Shown piece by piece: positions 16,333 through 26,440 of a DNA stretch of 64,000 nucleotides (the stretch's first letter is position 1; the number at the start of each line of letters is the position of its first letter). The notes beneath the pieces were generated by a model that saw nothing but the letters and a program-made list of their open reading frames with translations, searched no databases and was not told where the DNA came from. Both the position numbers and the translations under genes were made by a program. This stretch comes from Eubacteriales bacterium (GTDB lineage Bacteria > Bacillota > Clostridia > Lachnospirales > Lachnospiraceae): positions 21,671-85,670 of the forward strand of contig JAUNOK010000012.1 in NCBI GenBank assembly GCA_030537195.1. The letters run 5' to 3'.

Positions 16333-17940
16333 TTACTCACTTTTCAGTTTTCTCTTACTCTCATACATTCTCTTATCTGATCTGCTTCTTGTATCTTCAA
16401 AATCCTTATCAGTCTTAATATCATACTCAGCATATCCACATGCTATCTGTACATTAAGTCCTGTAATCTCTAATTCCATCTCTGCCTGCTCCTCAAGCTC
16501 CCTGAGCTGTCTTACGTGCCTGCCAATATCAAAATGTCTTTCTTTCTGGTTAATTACAGCACAGAATTCATCTCCACCTATACGATAACATTTGCCATGT
16601 CTTCCAAATATGTCTTTAATAATTCTGGCTGCCGCCTGTATATAGGCATCTCCAGCCGCATGTCCAAGATTATCATTGCACCATTTAAGATTATTAAGAT
16701 CAAATGTTGCTATAGCATATCCCTCATAATCAGATGTCTCATTCTCCCACTCATCAAATGCCGCTCTGTTATACAGTCCGGTCATTGTATCAGTTATCGC
16801 CATCTCTTTATAGAAATCGGCCTTCTGACCCTCTTTAATCTTCTCAAATGCCTCTGAAATACTTTCATATCCAATAACAACTATGAATATAAGCATTCCC
16901 AGTTTGCCCAGTACATCCGTCTGCTGCATTCCTTTATAGTACGCTATAAGATCTACTGCCATAGACACTCCAAGTGCTACAGCTCCCACTATATTAGCTC
17001 TGACCTTTCTGTCAAATCCTTTATCCTGAATTCTTTTGATAACAACTGCACAGAAATATATCATAGACATAACAAGCATAAGATGTATAACATACACACT
17101 GTTTCTAAACTCACATATTCCTGTCACATGACATACCAGAAGCACAATATCCGTAATCATAAATATTGCACAAAATGTGTTACTTATATGAGATTTTATT
17201 ATCTGGAAGAAATTCTTCTCTGCCTGCACAAAAGGAATAGGCATAAGCATAAGAAGCATATAACCTATAAGTGAACCTATCTTTCTGTCACTGATAAGCA
17301 GCGTCGCCAGATTAGTCTCATTAAGAGCCCATGCACCTATTAACTGCGCGAACACACCAAAATAAAGCAATGCCTGAGTCTGTGCAATTCTCTTTCTGCA
17401 TGCAATCCAGAGTACTACCATCGCCACTCCGACCATTATTATAAATGAACTTAAAGCCGCTGGAATAAGCGACTCTGATATAAGTTCTTTAACAATTCCG
17501 GTCTCATCACCATATTCAAATGTTGTTTCACGTATCTTAGACCCTTTATAAACATTAGTAAGTCTTACTACTATATCTGTTGTATATGGTGGAATATTAA
17601 CTATTGTATAGTTAGTTCCCGTTGTTGATCCATATACAGACTTGTGTGATTTGATATAATATATCAGACTTCCTCCCGCATACACCTCTACCTCCTGATG
17701 TCTGCTGACGAATGCAAGCGCCATATTATCTCCCGCACTTGAATTAAGTTTCAGATAATATTCAATCCTGCCATCACCTGAATATCTGGTATCTTCTGGA
17801 TGTACAGTTATTCTGGTCCTATCCTGTGCAGGTGCCTTATTATCCACACTACTGAATATGAAGCCAGATGCAATAAAAAGAAGGAAGCCCAAAAGAATAA
17901 TATAATAAATAATTCTGTTAATTAATTTAATTCTTTTCAT
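16333..17940 (-). CDS. Membrane-bound diguanylate cyclase (GGDEF protein)
   Basis: A 535-residue protein. An N-terminal helix (about 11-30) is followed by an extracytoplasmic domain of about 140 residues that looks like the DISM beta-sandwich. About seven membrane helices follow (about 170-370), then a GGDEF domain (about 375-535). The active-site motif is intact (YRIGGDEFCAVI), so c-di-GMP synthesis is expected. The RxxD inhibitory site normally just upstream is absent (RHGK stands there). The ATG follows directly on the T-run of a terminator-like hairpin, with GAGAGG inside that hairpin as the only ribosome site. No EAL domain is nearby. Confidence 0.85.
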   Translation of the reverse strand: MKRIKLINRIIYYIILLGFLLFIASGFIFSSVDNKAPAQDRTRITVHPEDTRYSGDGRIEYYLKLNSSAGDNMALAFVSRHQEVEVYAGGSLIYYIKSHKSVYGSTTGTNYTIVNIPPYTTDIVVRLTNVYKGSKIRETTFEYGDETGIVKELISESLIPAALSSFIIMVGVAMVVLWIACRKRIAQTQALLYFGVFAQLIGAWALNETNLATLLISDRKIGSLIGYMLLMLMPIPFVQAEKNFFQIIKSHISNTFCAIFMITDIVLLVCHVTGICEFRNSVYVIHLMLVMSMIYFCAVVIKRIQDKGFDRKVRANIVGAVALGVSMAVDLIAYYKGMQQTDVLGKLGMLIFIVVIGYESISEAFEKIKEGQKADFYKEMAITDTMTGLYNRAAFDEWENETSDYEGYAIATFDLNNLKWCNDNLGHAAGDAYIQAAARIIKDIFGRHGKCYRIGGDEFCAVINQKERHFDIGRHVRQLRELEEQAEMELEITGLNVQIACGYAEYDIKTDKDFEDTRSRSDKRMYESKRKLKSE

Positions 17941-18012
17941 AAAAAAAGCCTCTCGACTATATTATAGTCCTGTCCGTAATATCTATAGACTATAATACAG
18001 TAGATTGGCTTT
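17941..18012 (-). promoter_or_regulatory. Terminator/attenuator hairpin touching the GGDEF start codon
   Basis: On the minus strand AAAGCC...ATTATAGTC (18012-17988) pairs with GACTATAATATAGTC...GGCTTT (17969-17945), and seven T follow at 17947-17941. It looks like the intrinsic terminator of yqeY. The T-run ends exactly at the ATG of the GGDEF gene, and the GAGAGG ribosome site (17949-17954) lies in the closing stem. One hairpin could thus stop transcription and also mask translation. Confidence 0.6.
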
Positions 18013-18050
18013 ATTTTCAAATCATTTTTTGTTGTTCTGTATTTTGTACA

Positions 18051-18488
18051 CTATTTGCAAAGTTCTGCGACTACCTGATTAATAACTTTACCATCAGCTT
18101 TGCCTTTAAGTTCTCCCATAACAGCCTTCATAATCTGACCTTTATTCTTAGTTGCAAGAACATCTGCAAACTTTTCTGTAAGGATTGCTTTAATCTCATC
18201 TGCAGATAACATCTTAGGTGCAAATTCTTCCATAACTGCAAGTCTTGACTTATATTCATCGAGTAATTCTGTTCTGTCTGCAGGGCATGTATCAATCTGC
18301 TCTTTAACACTCTTTATCTCCTTAAGAATTGCCTGATCTACAAGTGATTCAGGAATATCATCTCTGCATCCCTCATCGATTCCAACCTTCTTAACTGCTG
18401 AAACAAGAACTGCGATAGAATCTTTTCTCTCTTTGTCTCTTGCCTTCATGGCTTTAATCATTTCACTCTGTAATGTACTTAACTGCAT
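18051..18488 (-). CDS. yqeY: GatB/YqeY domain protein
   Basis: A 145-residue protein that is the stand-alone form of the tail domain of the tRNA amidotransferase subunit GatB. Family features are the start (LQSEMIKAMKARDKERKDSI), the central KEIKSVKEQ and the C-terminal block DVLATKNKGQIMKAVM. The domain binds tRNA in GatB; the role of the free protein is not settled. AAGGAATT precedes the ATG. It is encoded 30 bases after pilT and is followed by a terminator-like hairpin. Confidence 0.88.
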   Translation of the reverse strand: MQLSTLQSEMIKAMKARDKERKDSIAVLVSAVKKVGIDEGCRDDIPESLVDQAILKEIKSVKEQIDTCPADRTELLDEYKSRLAVMEEFAPKMLSADEIKAILTEKFADVLATKNKGQIMKAVMGELKGKADGKVINQVVAELCK

Positions 18489-18517
18489 AATATAATTCCT
18501 TCTTTCTGTTACTTAAA

Positions 18518-19567
18518 TTATATGCTCTTTGCAAGTTCTGTAGGATTCTCTGAAAACTTGAGCGCTACATCCCTTGAAATAACCCTTGTTTTAACAAGAT
18601 TAGCAAGCGAATAATTCATTGTATGCATACCAGACTGCATATTAGACTGAAGAACGGTCTGAATCTGATTAGTTTTCTTCTCTTTAATAAGATTAGCTAC
18701 TGCTGTATTATTAAGCATTATCTCTGTAGCTGCAATTCTTCCCTCCTGCTCTGCACGAGGTACAAGTGTCTGTGTTACAACTCCCACTAATACAGATGCA
18801 AGCTGTATTATAAGTGCTGACTGCGCCTCTATAGGGCATGCACTGATTATACGCTCAACTGTCTGTGCAGCACTTCTTGTATGAAGTGTTGATAATACAA
18901 GATGTCCTGTTTCTGCAGCTGTGATTGCTGCATTGATAGTCTCATAATCTCTCATCTCTCCTACGAGAATAACATCTGGATCTTCACGAAGTGCCGAACG
19001 CAATGCTGTTGCAAAATCAGGTACATCTCTTCCAACCTGTCTCTGATGTATCATTGACTTCTTAAATCCATATACATACTCGATAGGATCTTCTACTGTA
19101 ATAATATGTCTTGACATATTATTGTTAATATAATCAATCATTGCTGCAAGTGTTGTAGACTTACCACTTCCTGTAGGTCCTGTTACTAGTATAAGACCAG
19201 ATCTTTTCTCAACAAGCTTAGAAAAAAGCTTTCCTGAATGTCCTAATTCTTCAAATGATGGTATAACAGGATCAAGAAGACGGATACTTGCTGCAATATT
19301 GCCACGCTGGTGATATATATTAATTCTTAATCGACCACCGGTCTCATCTGATGAAGCAACATCAATATCTTTTCCTGACTGGACATCTTTTATGTCATCC
19401 TCATCGAGAATAGAATATATCATTTCCTCTGTTTCCTCAATTGACGGTACAATATCAAGAAGCTTAAGTTCTCCATATCTTCTTATAGCCACTGCATCTC
19501 CTGCTGTAATATGCAGATCTGAGCAGTTATTTTCTCTTGCGTGTCTGATTAACTCTTTTAATTCCAT
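18518..19567 (-). CDS. pilT: PilT-type pilus retraction ATPase
   Basis: A 349-residue hexameric ATPase of the type II secretion/type IV pilus family. It carries Walker A (GPTGSGKST, about residue 130), the Asp box (VEDPIEYVY), the Walker B region (DPDVILVGEMRD) and the His box. A variant of the PilT-specific AIRNLIRE helix reads AVANLIKEKK near residue 285. PilT drives pilus retraction and twitching. No pilin, PilB, PilC or PilD gene lies in this window, so it is an orphan here, as is common in Clostridia. I start at MELKEL since GGGAGGGGAAC precedes it; the longer frame has no site. Confidence 0.88.
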   Translation of the reverse strand: MELKELIRHARENNCSDLHITAGDAVAIRRYGELKLLDIVPSIEETEEMIYSILDEDDIKDVQSGKDIDVASSDETGGRLRINIYHQRGNIAASIRLLDPVIPSFEELGHSGKLFSKLVEKRSGLILVTGPTGSGKSTTLAAMIDYINNNMSRHIITVEDPIEYVYGFKKSMIHQRQVGRDVPDFATALRSALREDPDVILVGEMRDYETINAAITAAETGHLVLSTLHTRSAAQTVERIISACPIEAQSALIIQLASVLVGVVTQTLVPRAEQEGRIAATEIMLNNTAVANLIKEKKTNQIQTVLQSNMQSGMHTMNYSLANLVKTRVISRDVALKFSENPTELAKSI

Positions 19568-19643
19568 GTTCCCCTCCCATACATTCTGTTCATTAATATA
19601 CGAACAACACCTAGATACTACCACAATACATATGTATATTCAA

Positions 19644-20285
19644 TCACACTTTTATCCCATTTTTCTTACATATATCATTAAGGCAGCATCTTTCACAATG
19701 TGGCGTAGTTCTTGCAGTACACACTTCTCTTCCGTGGTCCACAAATCTGTGGCACAATCCACTTCCTTCTTCCGGTGGAACTATCTTCCACAATGCCATC
19801 TCAACCTTTTTAGGTTCTTTCTCGTCCTTAACAAGCCCGATTCTGTTACAGAGCCTTATGCAGTGTGTATCTGTAACAATTGCCGGCTTTCCAAAGACAT
19901 CTCCCATAATAAGATTGGCACTTTTTCTTCCAACTCCCGGAAGCTTTAACAACTCATCCATGCTGTCAGGCACTTTGTCGTTATACTGTTCATGAAGCAT
20001 ACGCATACATGCACATATATCCTTTGCCTTGCTTTTTCCAAGCCCGCACGGTCTTACAATTTCTTCAATCTCTTCCGGAGTTGCTGCAGCAAGTGAGGCT
20101 ATATCAGGATACTTCTCATACAGCCCCTTAACCACAACATTTACTCTTGCATCAGTGCATTGTGCCGCAAGTCTTACACTTACAAGCAGTTTCCACGCAT
20201 CATCATAATCAAGACTGCACTCCGAATCCGGATATTCTGCCTTTAATCTTCTGATAACTTCTAACACAAGTTCTTTCTTAGTCAT
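19644..20285 (-). CDS. nth: Endonuclease III
   Basis: A 213-residue DNA glycosylase/AP lyase of base-excision repair that removes oxidised pyrimidines. The helix-hairpin-helix motif with the catalytic lysine is LPGVGRKSANLIMG (about residue 117-130). The catalytic aspartate is in IVTDTHCIRL. The C-terminal iron-sulfur cysteines are present (VCTARTTPHCERCCLNDIC), with one extra cysteine in the block. Length is typical. It lies three bases after the symporter gene, with only a weak purine-rich ribosome site, so it is probably translated by coupling. Confidence 0.92.
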   Translation of the reverse strand: MTKKELVLEVIRRLKAEYPDSECSLDYDDAWKLLVSVRLAAQCTDARVNVVVKGLYEKYPDIASLAAATPEEIEEIVRPCGLGKSKAKDICACMRMLHEQYNDKVPDSMDELLKLPGVGRKSANLIMGDVFGKPAIVTDTHCIRLCNRIGLVKDEKEPKKVEMALWKIVPPEEGSGLCHRFVDHGREVCTARTTPHCERCCLNDICKKNGIKV

Positions 20286-20288
20286 AGC

Positions 20289-21755
20289 TTACGCATCTTT
20301 CTTCTTATAATTAGCAATTCCAAATATTGCAATCAGCAATACACATGCAAATATCATCCATCCAACAAGGTAGCCTGTTCCCATTGGTTTAAATGTATCA
20401 TAATATCCCTTAAGATATACAACCACAATAATAGCTGGTAATATATAACTCATATAGAATCTTAACCAGTCAGGAAGCTTAGGTCCTTTACCTTCGTTAG
20501 CTTCTTTCCTGAAGCCTTCCCAGCCCCATCCGTTCTTCTTCGTACAGAATAATACGAATATCATGCTTCCAAGAGGAAGAAGATTATATGAAACAAGGAA
20601 ATCCTCAAGATCCATAATTGAACTTCCTGCACCTAAAGGCTGGAAACCTGCAAGCTTGTTAAAGCCGAATACCGCAGGAAGTGAAAGCAGAATCATGAAT
20701 ATGATGTTAAAAGCAACCACATTTTTTCTTGAAAATCCTTTAAGGTCAATATAGAAAGCTATAATGTTCTCAAATACAGCAATTACAGTTGATAATGCTG
20801 CAAATGACATGAATACAAAGAACGCTGTTCCCCATATTCTTCCGCCTGCCATATGATTAAATATATTAGGCAGTGTAATAAATAAAAGTGATGGACCAGC
20901 TCCCGGAGCAACTCCATACGCAAAACATGCAGGAATAATGATGAATCCAGCCATAAGAGCAACAAATGTATCAAGAAGGATTATGTTAACAGCCTCTCCA
21001 CCTATTGTTCTGTCTTTCTTTAAGTAACTTCCGAATATCTCCATCGCACCAATACCAACACTAAGTGTAAAGAATGCATGTGTCATTGCATCAAATATAA
21101 CTGGTCCAAGACCTCTTGCTTTAATAGTATCAAGGTTAGGTACCATGTAGAATTTAACACCTTCTGATGCATTAGGCAGTACAAGTGAATGAACAGCAAG
21201 TACAACGATAAGGATAAGAAGGAGTGACATCATAACCTTGGTAATCTTCTCAACACCCTTCTGTAATCCAAGTGCACATACACCGAATGATAATAATACC
21301 GCAACAATCATCCAGATCGTCATTGTTCCCGGCTGTAAAAGCATCGTTCCAAATGCACCTGACACTTCATCTGGCTCTAACCCTGCCAATGCGCCACTTG
21401 CTTCGCGCCATGCATAGTAAAGCATCCAGCCTGCAACCATAGTATAGAAAGCCATAAGTATATAACTTCCGACTACTGACACCCATTTGAAATGATGCCA
21501 TTTGCTTCCCTTAGTCTCTAACTCTTCAAATGCCCTTGCAGCTCCTTTTCCGCTTCCTCGTCCTATAGTGAACTCAGCACACATAATAGGAAATCCAAGA
21601 ATTGCAAGGAATACAAGATAGATGAGTACGAATGCCGCACCACCATTCTCTCCGCATATGTATGGGAATTTCCACACATTACCAAGTCCTACCGCGCACC
21701 CAGCCGACACTAATATAAAGCCGAGACGCGAACCGAATTTTTCTCTCTCTTTCAA
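20289..21755 (-). CDS. Neurotransmitter:sodium symporter family transporter
   Basis: A 488-residue membrane protein of the LeuT/NSS family. The signature start is RLGFILVSAGCAVGLGNVWKFPYICGENGG (residues about 8-37), in two blocks: the unwound helix 1 residues that bind sodium and substrate, and the FPY motif. Twelve hydrophobic segments follow. The substrate is likely an amino acid, possibly tryptophan or a branched-chain residue, which the sequence does not decide. The start codon is TTG (21753-21755), seven bases after GGAGG; no ATG or GTG fits better. Confidence 0.9.
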   Translation of the reverse strand: MKEREKFGSRLGFILVSAGCAVGLGNVWKFPYICGENGGAAFVLIYLVFLAILGFPIMCAEFTIGRGSGKGAARAFEELETKGSKWHHFKWVSVVGSYILMAFYTMVAGWMLYYAWREASGALAGLEPDEVSGAFGTMLLQPGTMTIWMIVAVLLSFGVCALGLQKGVEKITKVMMSLLLILIVVLAVHSLVLPNASEGVKFYMVPNLDTIKARGLGPVIFDAMTHAFFTLSVGIGAMEIFGSYLKKDRTIGGEAVNIILLDTFVALMAGFIIIPACFAYGVAPGAGPSLLFITLPNIFNHMAGGRIWGTAFFVFMSFAALSTVIAVFENIIAFYIDLKGFSRKNVVAFNIIFMILLSLPAVFGFNKLAGFQPLGAGSSIMDLEDFLVSYNLLPLGSMIFVLFCTKKNGWGWEGFRKEANEGKGPKLPDWLRFYMSYILPAIIVVVYLKGYYDTFKPMGTGYLVGWMIFACVLLIAIFGIANYKKKDA

Positions 21756-21828
21756 AACAAAACCTCCGTCATTAATATATTTACATTAATTAAGATTGTA
21801 CCATATATTACGACATTTTGACAGTTAA

Positions 21829-24108
21829 TTATAATTTCCATATATCCTCATTATACTGGCGGATTGTTCTGTCTGATGAGAAGAAACCTGCATTTGCTAT
21901 ATTGATAAGCATTTTTTCAGCCCATGCATATCTGTCCTCATAATCTGACAAAGCCTTTTCCTTAGTCTCTATATAGCTTCGCAGATCAAGCAGTGCCATA
22001 AACCAGTCTTTTCCTACAATTTCGTTATACAGCCTGTTAAGACTATGTGAATCACCAGCCTGAATCATTGCATCTGATATTATAAAGTCCACACATTTTT
22101 TAATAAGCGAATCTGTATCATACAGTTTTCTTGCGTTATAATCACATTTTTCATAATGTGCAATAACCTCATCACTCGCTGCGCCAAATGTATAGATATT
22201 ATCACTTCCTACAAGCTCGGCAATCTCAACATTGGCTCCGTCCATTGTTCCAAGTGTCACAGCACCGTTCAGCATGAATTTCATGTTGCCTGTTCCTGAC
22301 GCCTCCTTAGACGCAAGCGATATCTGCTCTGATATGTCACATGCTGGAATAAGCTTCTCGGCAAGTGTTACATTATAATTCTCTACAAGCACCACTTTAA
22401 GGTATGGGCTTACATCTTTGTCAGACTCAATCACTTTACTCAGGGTGAGTATCAGATGAATTATATCCTTCGCGATTGTGTATGCCGGTGCAGCTTTTGC
22501 GCCAAATATTACTGTCACCGGAGTCTTAGGAATATTGCCCGCCTTGATGTCAAAATATTTATATATTATATACAGGGCGTTCATCTGCTGTCTCTTATAC
22601 TCATGCAGACGCTTTATCTGTATATCATATATTGACTTCGGATTAATCTCTATTCCCTGTGTACGCTTAAGGTGTTCTGCCAGATTTTCCTTGTTGTCCG
22701 TCTTAATCTTTAAAAGGTTATCATAAACATTTTTGTCTCCAACGAACTTTAGAAGATCATTTAGCTTCTTAGCATCATGTCTGTATTCACTTCCAATAAG
22801 TGTCTCAATATATTTTGCAAGCTCGTTATTGCAGTGGATAAGCCATCTTCTGAATGTGATTCCATTGGTTTTATTGTTAAATTTCTCTGGATATATCCTG
22901 TAGAAATTATTAAGCTCAGTGTTCTTTAATATCTCTGTGTGCAGCTTTGCAACTCCGTTGACACTCATTCCATAATGGATATCAATGTGTGCCATGTGGA
23001 CGAGATTGTTATCATCAATTATATACACTGACGGGTCTGTGTACTTCTCACGGACTCTCCTGTCAAGCTCTCTTATAATTGGCATAAGCTGTGGAACAAC
23101 TCTGTTAAGATAGTCTACAGGCCATTTTTCAAGGGCTTCGGCAAGAATTGTGTGATTAGTATACGCACAGCTTTTTGATACAATATCGATTGCTTCGTCC
23201 ATTGTTATCGGACTTCCGTCTATATCTGCATTCTCAGTAAGAAGTCTTATAAGCTCTGGAATTACCATTGTCGGATGCGTATCATTAATCTGGATAACCG
23301 CAAGCTCTGGCAGATTCTTAAATGTTTTTCCGGTGCCTGCACATTTATTCCTGCATTCATCCAATATAAGTCTTGCGCCATTGCTTACCATGAAATACTG
23401 CTGATAGATTCGAAGAAGTCTTCCCTGCTCGTCACTGTCATCAGGATAGAGGAACAATGTAAGGTTCTTCGCAATATCTGACTTGTCAAAGTCTATGCCA
23501 TTCTCTCTTACGATACTCTCATCAACTGTCTCCACATCAAACAGATGAAGCTTATTGGTTCTCTTCTCACCATACACATTGATATCATACATTCTTGAAA
23601 CAATGCTCATTCCACCGAAATTAATTGTATATGTCACATCTGTCGGAACAAGCCAGCTGTCCTTACCAATCCACGGATTAGGCACTTCCTTCTGCTTTCC
23701 ATTCTCAAACACCTGCTTAAAAAGTCCAAGATGATAGTTAAGTCCGATGCCATCACCGTTAAGGCCTAAGTTGGCAATCGAATCAAGGAAACATGCTGCA
23801 AGCCTTCCAAGTCCGCCATTGCCAAGTGACGGCTCTACTTCCAGTTCTTCAATTTCTGAAAGATTCTTCCCTGCCTGTGCAAGTTCTTCCTTAACCTCAT
23901 CATAAACCCTTAAGTTAATAAGATTATTGGATAAGAGTTTTCCTATAAGGAACTCAGCAGATATGTAGTAAACCTTTCTGCCATTGTCTTTCACGATTCT
24001 ATCACGTCCCTTTTGTGTCACCAGCTTCATAAGTGCATGAAAGCACTCCTCATTGCTGCATGAGTGCAAGTCTTTTCCATAATCTTCCAAACATATAGTG
24101 TTAAGCAT
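21829..24108 (-). CDS. glgP: Glycogen/maltodextrin phosphorylase
   Basis: A 759-residue alpha-glucan phosphorylase that releases glucose-1-phosphate from glycogen or maltodextrin. The PLP lysine lies in [17 protein letters not shown] (about residue 595). Other blocks are [19 protein letters not shown] near residue 95 and RIHEYKRQ-type [11 protein letters not shown] (about residue 510). Length is near the normal 750-820. I start at MLNTIC because GGAGGG lies seven bases before it; an ATG five codons upstream overlaps that site. It is the only glycogen gene in this window. Confidence 0.93.
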   Translation of the reverse strand: MLNTICLEDYGKDLHSCSNEECFHALMKLVTQKGRDRIVKDNGRKVYYISAEFLIGKLLSNNLINLRVYDEVKEELAQAGKNLSEIEELEVEPSLGNGGLGRLAACFLDSIANLGLNGDGIGLNYHLGLFKQVFENGKQKEVPNPWIGKDSWLVPTDVTYTINFGGMSIVSRMYDINVYGEKRTNKLHLFDVETVDESIVRENGIDFDKSDIAKNLTLFLYPDDSDEQGRLLRIYQQYFMVSNGARLILDECRNKCAGTGKTFKNLPELAVIQINDTHPTMVIPELIRLLTENADIDGSPITMDEAIDIVSKSCAYTNHTILAEALEKWPVDYLNRVVPQLMPIIRELDRRVREKYTDPSVYIIDDNNLVHMAHIDIHYGMSVNGVAKLHTEILKNTELNNFYRIYPEKFNNKTNGITFRRWLIHCNNELAKYIETLIGSEYRHDAKKLNDLLKFVGDKNVYDNLLKIKTDNKENLAEHLKRTQGIEINPKSIYDIQIKRLHEYKRQQMNALYIIYKYFDIKAGNIPKTPVTVIFGAKAAPAYTIAKDIIHLILTLSKVIESDKDVSPYLKVVLVENYNVTLAEKLIPACDISEQISLASKEASGTGNMKFMLNGAVTLGTMDGANVEIAELVGSDNIYTFGAASDEVIAHYEKCDYNARKLYDTDSLIKKCVDFIISDAMIQAGDSHSLNRLYNEIVGKDWFMALLDLRSYIETKEKALSDYEDRYAWAEKMLINIANAGFFSSDRTIRQYNEDIWKL

Positions 24109-24216
24109 ATTGTTGCCCTCCATTCTTGTATTTATATTTTATTATAGAGTTGCCGGAAAAATTCTCTTGCTTTATAATGGGATGCATTCTTGTAAATTAC
24201 ATAATGCTTCAAATAT

Positions 24217-24262
24217 AAAAATCCTGCTCCCAGGCAGTCCAAACCACCTGAAAGCAGGATTA
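24217..24262 (-). terminator. Intrinsic terminator after the zinc-ribbon membrane-protein gene
   Basis: On the minus strand AATCCTGCTTTCAGG pairs with CCTGGGAGCAGGATT (with G-T pairs) around a 12-nt loop, followed by TTTATATTT. It lies 20 bases after the stop at 24283. Confidence 0.8.
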
Positions 24263-24282
24263 ACATTTTAATTATCAACACA

Positions 24283-24951
24283 TTACATTAAACCATGTGC
24301 TCTGTTGTATGCATTACATATCATATTAGAATTCTTAATAAGAATATGCATTGCAACAAATGGTCCGATTCCGCAGATAAATGAACCAAAGATTAACCAT
24401 AAGAGAACTGTTGTACCATTCTCCTGAATTGAAAGGCCATAACGTGGTCCGTTAGCTGCAAGTCTGTTACCAAGATTATAGTACCAGAACCATGCATAGA
24501 TACCACATGTAATAAATGATAACAGGATAAATGCAACAAGTCCTGATGTACTCTTTCCATCCCCATCACAGGCAACATTAACATCATGTGCCATCTTATA
24601 GATGAAATAATAACCATAAATTCCACAGGTAATAATTGAAAGCAGTATGTAAGATACAAGTCCTCTGTCGTCCTTTAATCTCTCGCCTGAATATGGTGGA
24701 ACTGTGCCATTATTATAACCATTGCTATAATTCTGATTAGCATTGTACCCCTGATTATTATCCTGGTTATTGTTATTACTAGTGAAGCTCTGCTTAACCT
24801 CATCAAAAGCGCTTCCTAACTCCTGCTCAGCCTTATTGAATACCTGACCGGCCTGATTAGCAATATCCTGCTCTGGCGAACAATTAGCACCACAATATGG
24901 GCAGAACTTTGTTGAATCTGGAATCTGTTTTCCACATTTTGTACAAAACAT
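24283..24951 (-). CDS. Zinc-ribbon and DUF4234 membrane protein
   Basis: A 222-residue protein. Residues 1-22 form a zinc ribbon (MFCTKCGKQIPD, then FCPYCG). A linker of about 70 residues is rich in Asn, Gln, Gly and Tyr (NNNNQDNNQGYNANQNYSN). From about residue 93 a DUF4234-like domain has three or four helices, with the repeated phrase ITCGIYGYYFIYKM / ITCGIYAWFWYYNL. Function is unknown. AGGAGG precedes the ATG. It follows the DUF2752 gene by 15 bases, an arrangement seen elsewhere in Lachnospiraceae. Confidence 0.85.
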   Translation of the reverse strand: MFCTKCGKQIPDSTKFCPYCGANCSPEQDIANQAGQVFNKAEQELGSAFDEVKQSFTSNNNNQDNNQGYNANQNYSNGYNNGTVPPYSGERLKDDRGLVSYILLSIITCGIYGYYFIYKMAHDVNVACDGDGKSTSGLVAFILLSFITCGIYAWFWYYNLGNRLAANGPRYGLSIQENGTTVLLWLIFGSFICGIGPFVAMHILIKNSNMICNAYNRAHGLM

Positions 24952-24966
24952 AATATCTCCTCCTCT

Positions 24967-25389
24967 TTATAAGTTTAGTTTGCGAATGATACGGAACACA
25001 ATATTGTTCTGCGGCTCGAAAACCACTATATTACCGCCTCCAATAATCATTCTATACAAGTAAACTATAACAAATGCGCACGCTATTGTAAACATAAAAA
25101 GTTTATAAAATTTTATATTTATTTTAGATTTAAGAAGCATAACTATTACAACAACCGGTGGAAGGAAAAAAAGTGGATGATACATGAACGCATCACGAAT
25201 ATTAAAATGCAGTAAAGCAATCCACGCTCTCGACATTCCACAGCCTGCGCATGATATACCTGTTATGTACTTTATCGGACATGTAACCCCGAAACTTTCC
25301 AGTATCACATACAGCACAACAACTGCTGCAACTGATGTTATAATTTCTATTCTATGTGATTTCTTTTTATATGCATTACCTCTGCTCAT
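24967..25389 (-). CDS. DUF2752 membrane protein
   Basis: A 140-residue protein with a basic N-terminus and about three helices. The DUF2752 signature is clear: CPIKYITGISCAGCGMSRAW (residues about 37-56), with three cysteines, followed by HFNIRDAFMYHPLFFLPP. The function of the family is not known. The ribosome site is an unusual GGGGGG about four bases from the ATG. It lies between the AEC transporter and the DUF4234 gene on one strand. Confidence 0.85.
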   Translation of the reverse strand: MSRGNAYKKKSHRIEIITSVAAVVVLYVILESFGVTCPIKYITGISCAGCGMSRAWIALLHFNIRDAFMYHPLFFLPPVVVIVMLLKSKINIKFYKLFMFTIACAFVIVYLYRMIIGGGNIVVFEPQNNIVFRIIRKLNL

Positions 25390-25413
25390 TATCCCCCCTG
25401 AGACTGCTTTTTA

Positions 25414-26343
25414 TTACATTATAATCTCTCCGGCAAGCAATGCAAGACAAGGCAGTGTAATTATACTTATCAAAGTTGACAAAGTAACTGCACCAACTGC
25501 CAGCTTCTGGTCGTGACCGAACTTAATCGCAAAAAGAGTAGTAATAGCTGCACATGGACATGCCTCAAGTATAATTGTAATAACAGCAACCATTCCACGG
25601 GCATGTATCAGATACATAACCAGAGTGCAGATTACCGGTATAATAAACATCCTGAGAATAACCGTAAAATATACTCTCTTATCCTTTAATATGCTCAATA
25701 ATGGGAACTGTGAAATAGTAATTCCTGTTATTATCATAGACAGCGGAGTATTCATGCCTCCGACAACATTAAATGTATCTTTAAGGACTCCCGCAACCGG
25801 AATCCTTGCAAGGAATATCACAAGACCGACGGCAACTGATATAATTGGCGGACATGTAACTATCTTCTTTAACAGCTCCTTAAAGCTCATACTTTCTGAA
25901 ACATACACAATTCCTACAGTCCATAAAAGAATATTGAATACAGTAACATATACGCTCGCATACAATACACCTTCGGAACCGTACATTGCCTGAATAAGCG
26001 GGAATCCCATATAAGCCGCATTAGAAAATGTAGTTGCAAATCTTATAATGCCGCGGACTTCCTTTTTCATTAAAAATGTTATGACAATCGATAAAGCCAT
26101 TCCTATACATATTGTAAGTATGCTGTAAAAGAGCATTCTGCCCATATTCTTAAGAATCTCAGCATTATATCCTGACATATAAGAATTAATAATCATAAAT
26201 GGAACAACAAAATATATAAGAAGATTAGAAAGCATACCCTTGCCTTCTTCATTAACCATCTTAATCTTTCCAATAACAACTCCACACAATATAAGTATGA
26301 ATAATTCAAATACCTGCTTTGCGGTAATAAGTGCTAAATCCAT
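25414..26343 (-). CDS. AEC (auxin efflux carrier) family transporter
   Basis: A 309-residue membrane protein with about ten helices. Family features are the N-terminal FILILCGVVIGKIKMV, the central NAAYMGFPLIQAMYG and the C-terminal EACPCAAITTLFAIKFG. Bacterial members move carboxylates such as malate or malonate; the substrate here is unknown. The start is MDLALI, with GAGGGG upstream. It follows the MarR gene and may be transcribed from beyond the 17-bp inverted repeat at 26377-26417. Confidence 0.87.
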   Translation of the reverse strand: MDLALITAKQVFELFILILCGVVIGKIKMVNEEGKGMLSNLLIYFVVPFMIINSYMSGYNAEILKNMGRMLFYSILTICIGMALSIVITFLMKKEVRGIIRFATTFSNAAYMGFPLIQAMYGSEGVLYASVYVTVFNILLWTVGIVYVSESMSFKELLKKIVTCPPIISVAVGLVIFLARIPVAGVLKDTFNVVGGMNTPLSMIITGITISQFPLLSILKDKRVYFTVILRMFIIPVICTLVMYLIHARGMVAVITIILEACPCAAITTLFAIKFGHDQKLAVGAVTLSTLISIITLPCLALLAGEIIM

Positions 26344-26376
26344 AGCCCCTCTTGTCCTCCTTTTTCTGCACACAAA

Positions 26377-26417
26377 AACATGTTATATATTTCGTCTTCT
26401 GAAATATATAACATGTT
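26377..26417 (-). terminator. Perfect 17-bp inverted repeat between marR-type gene and AEC gene
   Basis: 26377-26393 and 26401-26417 are exact inverted copies with a 7-nt spacer. On the minus strand the second arm ends in TTTTTG, so it can act as an AT-rich intrinsic terminator of the fatty-acid operon. The long AT palindrome could equally be a regulator-binding site for the AEC gene. Confidence 0.65.
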
Positions 26418-26440
26418 AATAACAAAGTCAAGTCTTTAAT

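Noticed and set aside
17941..18050. c-di-GMP riboswitch before the GGDEF gene
   Set aside because: The conserved GEMM core is not present; only a simple terminator-like hairpin is seen.
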